Source: Azospirillum formosense (GTDB lineage Bacteria; Pseudomonadota; Alphaproteobacteria; Azospirillales; Azospirillaceae). Taken from it: 64,000 nt of DNA. The notes under the pieces are model-generated. The model made no database searches, was not told the origin of the DNA, and saw only the letters and a list, made by a program, of their open reading frames with translations. Location of the stretch: contig NZ_CP159403.1 in assembly GCF_040500525.1 (NCBI RefSeq), positions 821,001 through 885,000 on the forward strand. The letters are read 5' to 3'. This document shows positions 37,363 to 46,754 of the stretch, in pieces (the stretch's first letter is position 1; each line of letters opens with the position of its first letter). Position numbers and translations under genes: made by a program.

Positions 37363-39404
37363 CGTTGCGTCACCGCCACCATCACCAGCAGCACGACCAG
37401 CGCCAGGAACATCAGGGTCAGGTAGCGGCGGATGGTCAGGAACTGCAACCGGTTGGCCTTCTCGGCCAGCCACCCCACGGCGCGGGCCAGCGGCTCCACC
37501 ACCACGACCCAGGCCGGGTCGGTCCAGGTCACCGACAGGCGTGCCGGGCGCGTGTCGCCCGGCGCCGGCATGTCCACATGGTCGCGGGCGCGGAACACCG
37601 TGCTGCCGAAGGCGCGGCGGATCGGCTGGCCGAAGCTGGAGGCCGTGTATTGGGTGACCGCCGCCGGGTCAGGCCCGTCGAAGCCGCAGCCCCAGGGGAT
37701 CGACCAGCGCACCCGGTCGCTCGCCTTGCGGTGGATGCCCAGCACCAGAACGACCGACAGCAGCGCGATCACCACCAGCATGATCAGGCCGTTGTAGGAG
37801 TTGCCGATGGCCGAGGTCGGGGCCAGCCAGAACCACGGCTGGTAGGCGCGCCCGTCAAACGGCCCGGCCTCGACCAGCAGGCGCAGCGCCGGCTCGAACA
37901 GGCGGATCAGCGGGGTCGGCAGCACGCCGAGCACGACGCAAAGCACCGCCGGAACCGCCATGCCCAGCCGCATCGCCCGCCCGACCTCCACCGCCTCTCC
38001 GGCGGCGCGCGACCGCGGACGGCCGAGGAAGGCGATGCCGTAGAGGCGCACGAAGCAGGCGCCGGCAAGCGCGGTGGCGAGCGCCAGGGCGGCGCCGACC
38101 ACGGCGATTTCGATCTTCAGCGACCATTCCGACAAGGCCGGGGCGTTCAGGATGGCCTGGAACAGCAGCCACTCACCGACGAAGCCATTCAGTGGCGGCA
38201 GTGCCGAAATCGCCGCGGCGCCGATCAGCGCGAGGACCGCGGTGGTCGGCATCCGGTGGATCAGCCCGCCCAGCCGGTTCAGGTCGCGCGCCCCCGTGGC
38301 GGTCAGCATGGCGCCCGCCGCGAAGAACAGCAGGCTCTTGAACAGGGAGTGGTTGACCACATGGAGCAGCGCCGCCGCCAGGGCGAGCGCGGCGATCACC
38401 GGCGTGTGGGCGGCCTTGAAGACCAGCGCCAGCCCCAGCGCGATGACGATGGCGCCGATGTTCTCCACCGTCGAATAGGCGAGCAGCCGCTTCACGTCGT
38501 CCTGCATCAGCGCGTAGAGCACGCCCATCACGGCGGTCAGCGCGCCGAACCCCATCGTCACTCCGCCCCACCACCACTCCGGCTCGCCCAGCAGGTCGAA
38601 CAGCACGCGGATCATCGCGTAGACGGCGACCTTGGTCATCACCCCGGACATCAGGGCCGACACATGGCTGGGTGCGGCCGGATGGGCCAGCGGCAGCCAG
38701 ACGTGCAGCGGCACCAGCCCGGCCTTCGACCCCGCCCCCAGCAGGATCAGCACGACGACGAGCGCCGCCGCCCCGGCTTCCGGCGCGTTGGCGCGGATGG
38801 TGGCGAAGCTGTAGTCGCCGTGGGCCGTCGCCAGCACCCCGAAGGCCAGCAGCAGGCAGGCCGTGCCGAAGCTCGCCATGATGATGTAGAGGCGCGCGGC
38901 CTTCGGTGTTTCCGGCTCCCGGTGCGTGGAGAGCACGAGCAGCCAGGAGGCCAGCGACATGAATTCCCAGGACAGCAGGAAGGTGAAGGCGTCGGCGGCG
39001 ATCAGCACCATGTTCATGCCCGCCAGGAACAGCGGGTAGAGCGGCAGGACGGGACCGTCCTGGGAGCCGCCCTGGGAAGCGCCGTGGGACTCGTGGTGAG
39101 CGCGCCCGTATCCCCAGCCGAACAGGCTGGCGGTGATGCCGCCCAGATTGACGACGATCAGGAAGACCGCGGACAGCGCGTCGGCGCGCAGATGGGCCTG
39201 GATCCAGGGCAGACCGACCGGCAGGCTCATCGTCGCGTCCGGCCCGCCCCCGGCCAGCCGGAGCGCCGCCCACAGCGCGATCAACGCGCAAGCCCCCGCC
39301 GTTCCGCCATAGACCAGCGTGGACGCCTGCGGCAGCCGCTTCGCCGCGGCGCCCGCGACGGCGACGGCGAACAGGAGGGCGATTGCCGAAACGACCAGTC
39401 CCAA
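37359..39404 (-). CDS. hyfB: HyfB/NuoL-like antiporter subunit
   Basis: A 681-residue multi-pass subunit of the MrpA/NuoL/HyfB family, first gene of the operon. Signature segments include LSWEFMSLASWLLVLSTH, GAGSKAGLVPLHVWLPLAHP and YSTVENIGAIVIALG, carrying the Lys/Glu/His residues of proton channels. The start is TTG at 39402-39404 with a weak ribosome site; no ATG or GTG precedes it in frame. The C-terminal part is HyfB-type rather than the long NuoL lateral helix. hyfA, hyfD, hyfH and hyfJ counterparts are missing. Confidence 0.88.
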   Translation of the reverse strand: MGLVVSAIALLFAVAVAGAAAKRLPQASTLVYGGTAGACALIALWAALRLAGGGPDATMSLPVGLPWIQAHLRADALSAVFLIVVNLGGITASLFGWGYGRAHHESHGASQGGSQDGPVLPLYPLFLAGMNMVLIAADAFTFLLSWEFMSLASWLLVLSTHREPETPKAARLYIIMASFGTACLLLAFGVLATAHGDYSFATIRANAPEAGAAALVVVLILLGAGSKAGLVPLHVWLPLAHPAAPSHVSALMSGVMTKVAVYAMIRVLFDLLGEPEWWWGGVTMGFGALTAVMGVLYALMQDDVKRLLAYSTVENIGAIVIALGLALVFKAAHTPVIAALALAAALLHVVNHSLFKSLLFFAAGAMLTATGARDLNRLGGLIHRMPTTAVLALIGAAAISALPPLNGFVGEWLLFQAILNAPALSEWSLKIEIAVVGAALALATALAGACFVRLYGIAFLGRPRSRAAGEAVEVGRAMRLGMAVPAVLCVVLGVLPTPLIRLFEPALRLLVEAGPFDGRAYQPWFWLAPTSAIGNSYNGLIMLVVIALLSVVLVLGIHRKASDRVRWSIPWGCGFDGPDPAAVTQYTASSFGQPIRRAFGSTVFRARDHVDMPAPGDTRPARLSVTWTDPAWVVVVEPLARAVGWLAEKANRLQFLTIRRYLTLMFLALVVLLVMVAVTQR

Positions 39405-39527
39405 GGCAGCGAATCCGTTTGGATTAGACCCACATTCAGTAAGGATGTTTCCCCCAACGAACGCAAGGGGAAAAACTCTGTCGCATTCATCTTGCGGGTG
39501 CGCGTGCCTTGGGCGCCACGCGCACAG

Positions 39528-39559
39528 AAAAAAGGCGGCTCACCAAATCGGGAGCCGCC
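39528..39559 (-). terminator. Strong orphan intrinsic terminator (minus strand)
   Basis: Read on the minus strand: GGCGGCTC, a 10-nt loop, GAGCCGCC, then T6 (complement of A6 at 39528-39533). The 8-bp stem is perfect. It lies 124 nt upstream of the hyfB start, on the same strand, and over 200 nt before the divergent tex start, so it must end a short transcript or attenuate hyf. Confidence 0.7.
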
Positions 39560-39610
39560 GGAGTCTGTTCGGGAGGAAACGCAACCAAGTTGCAGGGGAA
39601 GATATACGTC

Positions 39611-39624
39611 CGTTAAGGTTAACG
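39611..39624. promoter_or_regulatory. Palindromic operator-like site upstream of tex
   Basis: CGTTAA-gg-TTAACG is a perfect 14-bp palindrome in the hyfB/tex divergent region, 177 nt before tex. Its regulator is unknown. A TTAACCG/CGGTTAA dyad with a related TTAAC core lies upstream of pdhA. Confidence 0.4.
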
Positions 39625-39800
39625 ACGCGTAAAGGGCGCGGTTTTTTTCTTTGACTATACTTTTTCGCAAAGACCGGACCCGTGACTCGCGCGTCCACTC
39701 CGGAACGGTCTGTCCGGCCTCTCCCAGATCGGCACTGGCCGGGCAGGCCCGCTTCGCGCTATAGGAGGCCCCCTTCCCTTTCACCAGTCACCGGTCCTCC

Positions 39801-42185
39801 ATGCCGTCCACGTCCATCAGCCAACGCATCGCCGACGAGCTCTCGGTCCGCGAATCCCAGGTCGCCGCGGCCGTCAAGCTGCTCGACGAAGGATCGACCG
39901 TTCCCTTCATCGCCCGCTACCGCAAGGAGGCCACGGGCGGGCTCGACGACACGCAGTTGCGCACGCTGGAGGAGCGGCTGTCCTACCTGCGCGAGCTTGA
40001 GGACCGGCGCGAGGCCATCCTGTCCTCCATCCGCGAGCAGGAGAAGCTGACGCCGGAACTGGAGCGGCAGATCCGTCAGGCCGACACCAAGACGCGCCTG
40101 GAAGACCTCTACCTGCCCTACAAGCCGAAGCGCCGCACCAAGGCCCAGATCGCCCGCGAGGCGGGGCTGGAGCCGCTGGCCGATCGCCTGCTCGCCGACC
40201 CGTCCCTCCAGCCGGAGGCCGAGGCCGCCGGCTTCGTCAGCGCCGACAAGGGAGTGGCCGACATCAAGGCGGCGCTGGACGGCGCCCGCCACATCCTGGT
40301 CGAACGTTTCGGCGAGGACGCCGAGCTGGTCGGCAAGCTGCGCGCCGCCATGGCCGACAAGGGCGTGGTGACGGCCAAAGTGATCGAGGAGAAGCGGGCC
40401 GAGGGCACGAAGTTCTCCGATTACTTCGAGTTCGACGAGCCCTGGGCGAAGGTGCCCTCGCACCGCGCGCTGGCGCTGTTCCGCGGCCGGACGCAGGGCG
40501 TTCTGGACATCCGCCTGGACCTGCCGGTCGAGGAAGGCCAGCCCCACCCGGCGGAGCGCACCATCGCCGCCCACACCGGCATCCGCGACCAGGGCCGCCC
40601 GGCCGACAAGTGGCTGTCCGACGTGGTGCGCTGGACCTGGAAACTGAAGATCGGCCCGCATGTCGAGACCGACCTGATGGGCGACCTGCGCGAGCGCGCG
40701 GAGGACGAGGCCATCCGCGTCTTCGCCCGCAACCTGCACGATCTGCTGCTGGCCGCGCCCGCCGGCCCGCGCACCACCATCGGCCTCGACCCCGGCATCC
40801 GCACCGGCGTGAAGGTCGCCGTGGTGGACGCCACGGGCAAGCTGGTCGACACGGCCACCGTCTACCCGCACCAGCCGAAGAACGACTGGGACGGCTCCAT
40901 CGCCACCATCGCCGCCCTGGCGGTGCGCCACAAGGCGGAGCTGATCTCCATCGGCAACGGCACGGCGAGCCGCGAGACGGACAAGCTGGTCGCCGACCTG
41001 TTCAAGCGCCACCCGGAGCTGAAGCTCACCAAGCTGGTGGTCAGCGAGGCCGGCGCGTCGGTCTATTCGGCCTCCGAGACGGCGGCGGCGGAATTCCCGA
41101 AGCTGGACGTCAGCCTGCGCGGCGCCGTCTCCATCGCCCGCCGCCTTCAGGACCCGCTGGCCGAACTGGTGAAGATCGAGCCGAAGTCCATCGGCGTCGG
41201 CCAGTACCAGCACGACGTGTCGGGCGGCAAGCTCGCCCGATCGCTCGACGCGGTGGTGGAGGACTGCGTGAACGCGGTCGGCGTGGACCTGAACACGGCG
41301 TCCGTTCCGCTGCTGACCCGCGTGTCCGGCCTGAACGAGACGATCGCCCGCAACATCGTGGAGCACCGCGACCGCAACGGCGCCTTCCGCTCGCGCAAGC
41401 AGCTGCTGGACGTGGCGCGCCTGGGCCCGAAGACGTTCGAGCAGGCGGCCGGCTTCCTGCGCATCCGCGAGGGCGACAACCCGCTCGACACCTCGGCCGT
41501 CCACCCCGAAGCCTACCCGCTGGTCGAGCGCATCCTGAAGAAGACCGGCAAGGATCTCGGCAGCGTCATCGGCGACGCGCGCTTCCTGCGCGGGCTGAAC
41601 GCCGAGGACTTCACCGACGAGCGCTTCGGCGTGCCGACGATCGAGGACATTCTGAAGGAGCTTGAGAAGCCGGGCCGCGACCCGCGTCCGGAATTCAAGA
41701 CCGCCACCTTCCAGGAGGGGGTCGAGGAGCTGAAGGACCTGCAGACCGGCATGGTTCTGGAAGGGGTGGTGACCAACGTCACCGCCTTCGGTGCCTTCGT
41801 GGACATCGGCGTGCACCAGGACGGCCTGGTTCACATCTCGCAGCTGTCCACCAGCTTCGTGAAGGACCCGCACACCGTCGTGAAGGCCGGCGACATCGTG
41901 AAGGTCAAGGTGATGGAGGTCGATATCCCGCGCAAGCGCATCGGCCTGACCATGCGCCTGACCGACGCCGCCCCGCGCCCGGAGAAGGGCCAGGGTCGGG
42001 GAGACGGCCAACGGGGAGATGGTCCGCGTGGCGACGACAGACGCCGCGACGACCGCCGCGGTCCGCCGCCCGGCAAGGGCGGTTCGGCTCCCAAGCCGGC
42101 CCCGAAGCCCGCCAAGGCGCCGGAGCCGATCAACAACGCCTTCGCCGAAGCCTTCGCGCGGGCACAGGCCGGCAAGAAGCGGTAA
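39801..42185 (+). CDS. tex: RNA-binding transcriptional accessory protein Tex
   Basis: A 794-residue Tex protein: an N-terminal helical Tex domain, a YqgF/RuvC-like fold ([16 protein letters not shown] near residue 330), helix-hairpin-helix motifs ([19 protein letters not shown]) and an S1 RNA-binding domain ([21 protein letters not shown]). A Gly/Arg/Asp- and Pro/Lys-rich disordered tail of about 60 residues closes it. Tex is a conserved bacterial relative of Spt6 affecting transcription and RNA handling. The ribosome site is weak. Confidence 0.95.
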   Translation: MPSTSISQRIADELSVRESQVAAAVKLLDEGSTVPFIARYRKEATGGLDDTQLRTLEERLSYLRELEDRREAILSSIREQEKLTPELERQIRQADTKTRLEDLYLPYKPKRRTKAQIAREAGLEPLADRLLADPSLQPEAEAAGFVSADKGVADIKAALDGARHILVERFGEDAELVGKLRAAMADKGVVTAKVIEEKRAEGTKFSDYFEFDEPWAKVPSHRALALFRGRTQGVLDIRLDLPVEEGQPHPAERTIAAHTGIRDQGRPADKWLSDVVRWTWKLKIGPHVETDLMGDLRERAEDEAIRVFARNLHDLLLAAPAGPRTTIGLDPGIRTGVKVAVVDATGKLVDTATVYPHQPKNDWDGSIATIAALAVRHKAELISIGNGTASRETDKLVADLFKRHPELKLTKLVVSEAGASVYSASETAAAEFPKLDVSLRGAVSIARRLQDPLAELVKIEPKSIGVGQYQHDVSGGKLARSLDAVVEDCVNAVGVDLNTASVPLLTRVSGLNETIARNIVEHRDRNGAFRSRKQLLDVARLGPKTFEQAAGFLRIREGDNPLDTSAVHPEAYPLVERILKKTGKDLGSVIGDARFLRGLNAEDFTDERFGVPTIEDILKELEKPGRDPRPEFKTATFQEGVEELKDLQTGMVLEGVVTNVTAFGAFVDIGVHQDGLVHISQLSTSFVKDPHTVVKAGDIVKVKVMEVDIPRKRIGLTMRLTDAAPRPEKGQGRGDGQRGDGPRGDDRRRDDRRGPPPGKGGSAPKPAPKPAKAPEPINNAFAEAFARAQAGKKR

Positions 42186-42297
42186 GGCCGCGACGGGCGC
42201 AGCGTGGGGCGGGTGCCGGACACACCCCGGTACTCTCCCCATGGACGGTTCGTGCGCCAATAGCTAGTCTGCACCGACGCCAACCGCAGCTGCGCCC

Positions 42298-43407
42298 ATG
42301 CTTTCCTCGGCAACCCGAATTGTCGGCCTGTACACGGGCCTTGCCACCGCGTGGGTGGTGGGGTCGGACCGCGTTTTGGACGCCGCCGGGCTGGGCCAGG
42401 TGGTGCTGATCCAGAACGTCAAGGGCACGGCCTTCGTCCTGCTCACCGCCCTGGGGCTGTGGGGTGTCCTGCGCCAGGAATTCCGGCGGCGCACCCGGTC
42501 GGAGGACGCCCTGCGCTCCACCCTGGAGCGGCTGGCCCAATCGGAGGCCGATCTTCGCTCGGTGATCGAAAAACTGCCGGATTCCTTCTTCCGCACGGAC
42601 CTGGACGGCCGGGTCAGCATGGCCTCCCCCCAGTTCGCGCGGCAGTTCGGGCTGAGTCCCGAGACGGTGATCGGCACCCGGATCGCCGACCATTACGTGG
42701 AGGCGGACGGGCGCGCCAAATTCCTCGCGGCGCTGGATGAGGCGGGCGGCGAGGTCCGCGACCACCGCATGCCGATGCGGCGGCAGGACGGGACCGTCTT
42801 CTGGATATCCGCCAACGCCTATACCCGCCGCGATCCCGCCGGGCGGCCGATCGGGATCGAGGGGATCGCCCGCGACACCACCGCCCAGCACCATCTGGAG
42901 GAGCGGCTGCGCTACCTCGCCGGTCATGACGCGCTGACCGGGCTGTGCAACCGCATCCGCTTCGAAGACCGGCTGGAGCACGCCATCGCCCGCGCCAAGC
43001 GTGAGGACAAGAGCTTCGCCCTGCTCTTCCTCGACCTCGACGGGTTCAAGGAGGTCAACGACACCCACGGCCACCAGAAGGGCGACGAGGTGCTAGTGAC
43101 CACCGCCGGGCGCCTGTCCGGCGCCCTGCGCAGCAGCGACACCACCGCCCGCATCGGCGGGGACGAGTTCGCCGTTCTGCTGGAGGGCGACATCTCCGTC
43201 GAGAATGCCCGGTCCGTGGCGGAAAAGGTGATCGAGTGCATCGACCGGCCCATCCCCGGCCTGGACCTGCCGGTGTCGGCCAGCGTGGGCATGGCCTTCT
43301 TCCCGTCGGACGGCGCTGACGCCGGCGTGCTGCTGCGCTGCGCCGATCAGGCCATGTACCGCGCCAAGCGCCTGGGCAAGAACCGGTTGGAACTCGGCAC
43401 CGCCTGA
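42298..43407 (+). CDS. PAS-GGDEF diguanylate cyclase
   Basis: A 369-residue membrane-associated signalling protein. A hydrophobic segment (about residues 38-58, VKGTAFVLLTALGLWGVL) precedes a short coiled linker, a PAS domain with PAC (about 85-200) and a GGDEF domain. The active site is intact (RIGGDEFAVLLEGD) and an I-site RxxD (RSSD) lies five residues before it, predicting feedback inhibition by c-di-GMP. There is no EAL domain. It likely tunes motility or biofilm in response to a PAS-sensed cue. Confidence 0.9.
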   Translation: MLSSATRIVGLYTGLATAWVVGSDRVLDAAGLGQVVLIQNVKGTAFVLLTALGLWGVLRQEFRRRTRSEDALRSTLERLAQSEADLRSVIEKLPDSFFRTDLDGRVSMASPQFARQFGLSPETVIGTRIADHYVEADGRAKFLAALDEAGGEVRDHRMPMRRQDGTVFWISANAYTRRDPAGRPIGIEGIARDTTAQHHLEERLRYLAGHDALTGLCNRIRFEDRLEHAIARAKREDKSFALLFLDLDGFKEVNDTHGHQKGDEVLVTTAGRLSGALRSSDTTARIGGDEFAVLLEGDISVENARSVAEKVIECIDRPIPGLDLPVSASVGMAFFPSDGADAGVLLRCADQAMYRAKRLGKNRLELGTA

Positions 43408-43435
43408 CCGGGGCGGCCGCCATCGGGGATGGCCG

Positions 43436-44080
43436 TCAGGACGGCTCGACCGCGTCCACCACCAGCCGAACGCCCAGCGCACCGATGACCGAGGCCGCCA
43501 GCCGGTCGATCCACGTCTTGGACCGCAGATAGGCGGCGCGCGGCCGGCCGGCGGAAAAGGCTAAGGCGACGATGGCGTACCAGCCCGCCTCGATCAGGAA
43601 CACGGCCGGCGGCAGGATCAGCAGAACCCAGGCCGGCGGCGCGGCCGGCAGGAGGGCGGCGAAAATGCTGCCGTAGACGATGGCGGTCTTCGGGTTGCTG
43701 ATCTGCGTCGCCAGCCCGATCCCGAAGGCGCGCCAGGCACCGCCGGTGTCAACACCGGCGGCGGCCGGGTCCGGAACGTGGATCGGCTCCGCCGCCCCCC
43801 GCCAGATCCGCAGGGCCAAATGGACAAGGTAGAGGCCGCCGGCGACCTTCAGGGCCAGATGGAGCCAACTGACCTGTGCCAGCAGGGCGTTCAAACCGAG
43901 AAGGGCGAGTGTGGCGAACGCCACGCCGCCGATGCCCATGCCGACGGCGGCGGCAAGCCCGGCTCGGCGCGACACGGCGATGGAGGTGCGGGCCACCAGG
44001 ACGAAGCTGGGGCCGGGGCTGACGGCGCCGACGGCCAGGGCGCCGAGGATGCTCAACAGGGCGAGAGTGGGTCCATCCAT
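43436..44080 (-). CDS. LysE/RhtB-family amino-acid exporter
   Basis: A 214-residue inner-membrane protein with six predicted helices. The family signature GAVSPGPSFVLVARTSIA lies near residue 20, with NPKTAIVYGSIFAALLP in the middle. Members export lysine, homoserine, threonine or homoserine lactones; the substrate cannot be assigned. It converges on the GGDEF gene with 28 nt between stops. Confidence 0.9.
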   Translation of the reverse strand: MDGPTLALLSILGALAVGAVSPGPSFVLVARTSIAVSRRAGLAAAVGMGIGGVAFATLALLGLNALLAQVSWLHLALKVAGGLYLVHLALRIWRGAAEPIHVPDPAAAGVDTGGAWRAFGIGLATQISNPKTAIVYGSIFAALLPAAPPAWVLLILPPAVFLIEAGWYAIVALAFSAGRPRAAYLRSKTWIDRLAASVIGALGVRLVVDAVEPS

Positions 44081-44168
44081 GGGCGCGGCTCCGCCGGTCG
44101 GGAAAACCGCAGTTTATGGATGGCAAGCGGGATCGTCAGCCCGAATCGGGACCGACGCTCCCGCCCGC

Positions 44169-44513
44169 TCATTCGGCGGCCATCAGAAAGCTCGTGCCGT
44201 GATGGGCGCGTGGCGGAATCTCCGGCAGCCCGATCGTACGGCCCACCTCTTCCGTCGTCGGCTGGCGCCGATAGGTCTCCACATAGCGGTCGAGGGCGGC
44301 GAGGCACTCGGCGATCGAACCGGAACCGACCGCCCGGCAATCCTCGAAGGCGTGCGGGTCGGGGCGGAACCAGTGGGTGATGTAGCCGTCCTCGGTCCCG
44401 TTCAGGGTGAGGGTCAGGGCGAAGCGTCCCTCATGCCCGATCCGGGCGTGGGCCGCGCGCAGCCGGGACTGGACCTCTTCGATGGTCATGGCGCGTGCAT
44501 CCTTCTTCAACAT
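44169..44513 (-). CDS. Hypothetical protein of the recombination module
   Basis: A 114-residue soluble protein of unknown family. The N-terminal part forms helix EEVQSRLRAAHARIGHEGRF followed by beta strands (ALTLTLNGTEDGYITHWF). It begins 15 nt after the stop of the upstream small gene and is last in a minus-strand run headed by the YqaJ exonuclease, so it is probably part of the same transcript. AAGG precedes the ATG by 7 nt; an inner ATG at 44489 is possible. Confidence 0.6.
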   Translation of the reverse strand: MLKKDARAMTIEEVQSRLRAAHARIGHEGRFALTLTLNGTEDGYITHWFRPDPHAFEDCRAVGSGSIAECLAALDRYVETYRRQPTTEEVGRTIGLPEIPPRAHHGTSFLMAAE

Positions 44514-44528
44514 CAGGCGGCCTTTCGA

Positions 44529-44852
44529 TCACGCGGCGTTGCGGAGCAGCCGGTCTTCCAGGCTGCGCGCCCATTCGGCGTCGCGGGCCAGCGATTCGAC
44601 CAGCAGGCGGGCCGGACCGGCGGAGTCCGCCGGGGTGTCGGGGCGGAGCAGCCCGGCCAGCCGCAGGGCCAGCGTTTCCGCCTCCGCCTCGACCCAGCGG
44701 GCGTACTGCTTGCGGCGCTCCGCCTCGTTCCAGTACCAGCGCGGAAGCTGGGGATGGCTGCGCTCCATCTCCCCTTCCCAGGCGCTCATGCGGAACAGGC
44801 CGCTGGGGGAGCGTTCGGCGTTGGTGTGTTGGGTGGTGGTTGCGGGTGTCAT
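44529..44852 (-). CDS. Hypothetical protein of the recombination module
   Basis: A 107-residue, mostly helical acidic protein with no recognised domain; WYWNEAERRKQYARWVEAEAE suggests a long charged helix. ATG 44852 is chosen for its GGGAG nine nt upstream. It lies between the annealing-protein gene (38 nt gap) and another small unknown gene, in the same direction. Small unknown genes beside exonuclease/annealase pairs are usual in phages, but no role can be assigned here. Confidence 0.6.
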   Translation of the reverse strand: MTPATTTQHTNAERSPSGLFRMSAWEGEMERSHPQLPRWYWNEAERRKQYARWVEAEAETLALRLAGLLRPDTPADSAGPARLLVESLARDAEWARSLEDRLLRNAA

Positions 44853-44890
44853 ACAGGGCATCTCCCTTCCACGCCGCGGAGTGGCGTGGC

Positions 44891-45697
44891 TCAGGCGGCC
44901 TCCAGATCGCCGCCCTCGTCGTCGTCTTGCTTCAGGATTTCCGCCTTCTTCTGGGCGAACAGGCTGGTGATGCGGTGCTGGGCCGTGCGGTCCACCGTGC
45001 CGATCTCGCGCAGGCGGGTTCCGGCGCCGGTGCGCCACAGCTCCTCCAGGTCGTCCAGGTCCAGGCAGGCGCCGAGCCGCTTGCGGATCTCCTCCTCGAA
45101 GGCGGCGATGGCGGCCGGCTGCAGGTCCGGGTTCGATTTGGCGGCGTAGAAGGCCTCGGCCTCCTCCCGGTACTTGCTGTCGTCGAACTGGCCCATATGG
45201 ACATCGGCGGCGAGGCCGAGCTGGACGAGGCATTTGCCCACCGCGTCGGTCATCGACATCTTGAAGCACTCGTCGTCGGGCGCCTCGATGCCGTTGCGGC
45301 GGCGGACCATCTCCGTGCCGCCCCACTGCGGGCCGGTCCAGCATTTCTCGCCCGTCTCCGGGTCGAGGTACCAGACGCGGGCGCAGATAAAGACCATGCG
45401 TTCGGCGATGGTCCAGTCCATCTGCTCATAGCCCCAGCCCTTGCCGACCGGGCCGAACACCTCGGTCATCATCATCAGGCGCCAGGTCGGGTCGATCTGC
45501 GTGCCGCGGAAGCCGCCGGAGCGGGTGAAGGGCTTGGTCGCCTTCGGGTCGGTCCGCTTCAGCCGGTTCCACAGATGCATGGGATCCGGGGCGGCGGAAT
45601 CCGCGGTGGCGGTCTGGGAACCCGCGATCTTCGGAGCGGCCGTGCTGACGGTCTTCTCGGTTTCGGCAACGGTGTCGGTCTTGCTCATGCGTCCCAT
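44891..45697 (-). CDS. Rad52/Sak-like single-strand annealing protein
   Basis: A 268-residue protein. After a disordered, Thr/Ala-rich N terminus (about 1-40) the core shows WNRLKRTDPKATKPF, WGYEQMDW and the segment MSMTDAVGKCLVQLGLAADVHMG followed by FDDSKY. That TDAxGKxLxxLGxxADVxxGxFDDxKY pattern is characteristic of phage Rad52/Sak/DdrA-like annealases, which pair complementary single strands. It follows the YqaJ exonuclease by 22 nt, the usual Red/RecET-like partner. GTG 45745 or ATG 45688 are other possible starts. Confidence 0.72.
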   Translation of the reverse strand: MGRMSKTDTVAETEKTVSTAAPKIAGSQTATADSAAPDPMHLWNRLKRTDPKATKPFTRSGGFRGTQIDPTWRLMMMTEVFGPVGKGWGYEQMDWTIAERMVFICARVWYLDPETGEKCWTGPQWGGTEMVRRRNGIEAPDDECFKMSMTDAVGKCLVQLGLAADVHMGQFDDSKYREEAEAFYAAKSNPDLQPAAIAAFEEEIRKRLGACLDLDDLEELWRTGAGTRLREIGTVDRTAQHRITSLFAQKKAEILKQDDDEGGDLEAA

Positions 45698-45719
45698 GGT
45701 CGTCGGGTTCCCCTTTTGG

Positions 45720-46661
45720 TCAGTAGCGTTCGTCTCTCCCCTCACCCCAGCCGCCGCTGAGCACAGCGTCCAGGCTCGGGTCAGGGGACGGACCGGCCGC
45801 GGCGGGCTGCCACGGTTCGGCGGTGTCGAGCGCCCGCCGCGGCGGCGCGCCGTAGCGCAGCGACAAGCGTCCCTCGCGGTCGCGGGCGAGGTACAGGCCG
45901 CGGCCCGGCTCGTCCCCCGCGACGAAGGCGATGCGCGCGTCGGCGGGCATCAGCGCCTTCAGGGCGGCCTCCGCCTCGCGGACGGCGAGCGCGGCGGCGC
46001 GGCGGTCGACCAACTCCGCCGCCAGAGCGGCGAAGCGGTTGTGCCGGGCCATGTCGACCACCCGGCGGGTCTCGTAGGCCGGAGCCTCGGCGGGCAGCGG
46101 GTCGCCGGGCTCCACATCGTTGGCGACATGCCACCAGAAGGCGTCCAGCGTCTCCATCAGCCGCCCGCAATCCGCCTCCCGCCGCGGCACGCGGACGAGC
46201 GCGTGGCCGGTGGGGCGCAGGATGGACAGCATCGCCCGGGTCAGCCCGGTGACCACCAGCTGGTGCTGGACCTGCCAGTGGTAGCGCTGGGCCAGCTCCG
46301 CGTCGGTCTGGAATCCGCCGGTGAACTTCGCCTCCACCAGCGTGTCCGGCGCGCCGCCCTCCGTGCCGTCCTCCCATGTCAGGAAGTCCAAATGGGCGAC
46401 CATCCAGTCATGCTCCGGATGGACCCAGGTCCGCTCCGCCGGCACGCAGGGAAGGCCGGTGGCCTTCTCCACGAAGCGGGGGTGCAGATGCTCGGTCGCG
46501 ATGCCGATCTGCACCGCGGCGACGAGGCCGAGGTCGGCCGGAGCCGACCGCCCCGTCTTCTCGCGCCACAGCGTCAGCCAGTCGCCCGCCATGATGCGTG
46601 TGGCGTCGGAAGACCCGATACGCCCTGCCCGCGCGGCGTGCTGCGCGTCCGTAATCGCCAT
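45720..46661 (-). CDS. YqaJ-type phage exonuclease (lambda Exo-like)
   Basis: A 313-residue nuclease of the YqaJ/lambda exonuclease PD-(D/E)XK group. Motifs read RIGSSDATRIM, LWREKTGR, GIATEHLHPRF, then the catalytic core AHLDF and VEAKF (E-x-K), and WQVQHQLVVTG. Such enzymes resect double-strand ends 5'-3' to load an annealing protein. The C-terminal ~90 residues (helical, then Pro-rich) lie outside the family core. It heads the operon, behind a promoter overlapped by a LexA-type box and a palindromic operator. Confidence 0.82.
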   Translation of the reverse strand: MAITDAQHAARAGRIGSSDATRIMAGDWLTLWREKTGRSAPADLGLVAAVQIGIATEHLHPRFVEKATGLPCVPAERTWVHPEHDWMVAHLDFLTWEDGTEGGAPDTLVEAKFTGGFQTDAELAQRYHWQVQHQLVVTGLTRAMLSILRPTGHALVRVPRREADCGRLMETLDAFWWHVANDVEPGDPLPAEAPAYETRRVVDMARHNRFAALAAELVDRRAAALAVREAEAALKALMPADARIAFVAGDEPGRGLYLARDREGRLSLRYGAPPRRALDTAEPWQPAAAGPSPDPSLDAVLSGGWGEGRDERY

Positions 46662-46708
46662 TCCCCTGCCGGCCCCCAGCCGTTTCCCTGCGTTCTGGCT
46701 TCGAGTCG

Positions 46709-46722
46709 ATGCGTCTTCGCAG
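46709..46722. promoter_or_regulatory. Palindromic operator copy 1
   Basis: ATGCGTCTTCGCAG matches CTGCG-N4-CGCAG at nine of ten defined positions. It sits downstream of the predicted exonuclease transcription start, 48-61 nt before the ATG, a position suited to repression. Confidence 0.45.
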
Positions 46723-46754
46723 CGCCATCGCCGTTAACCATAAACCGTATCGTG

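Larger units (their letters stand above)
39405..39800. other. 396-bp gap between hyfB and tex
   Basis: This divergent intergenic region holds no convincing gene. It contains a strong minus-strand terminator (39528-39559), a perfect CGTTAA-gg-TTAACG palindrome (39611-39624) and an AT-rich stretch around 39641-39670 with ACTATACT. It should contain the promoters of hyfB (leftward) and tex (rightward), but no complete -35/-10 pair is clear. Confidence 0.6.

Noticed and set aside
32203..39404. Calling the operon a true hydrogenase-4 or formate hydrogenlyase
   Set aside because: The [NiFe] ligand cysteines and the ferredoxin-like subunits are missing, and no maturation or formate dehydrogenase genes are nearby.
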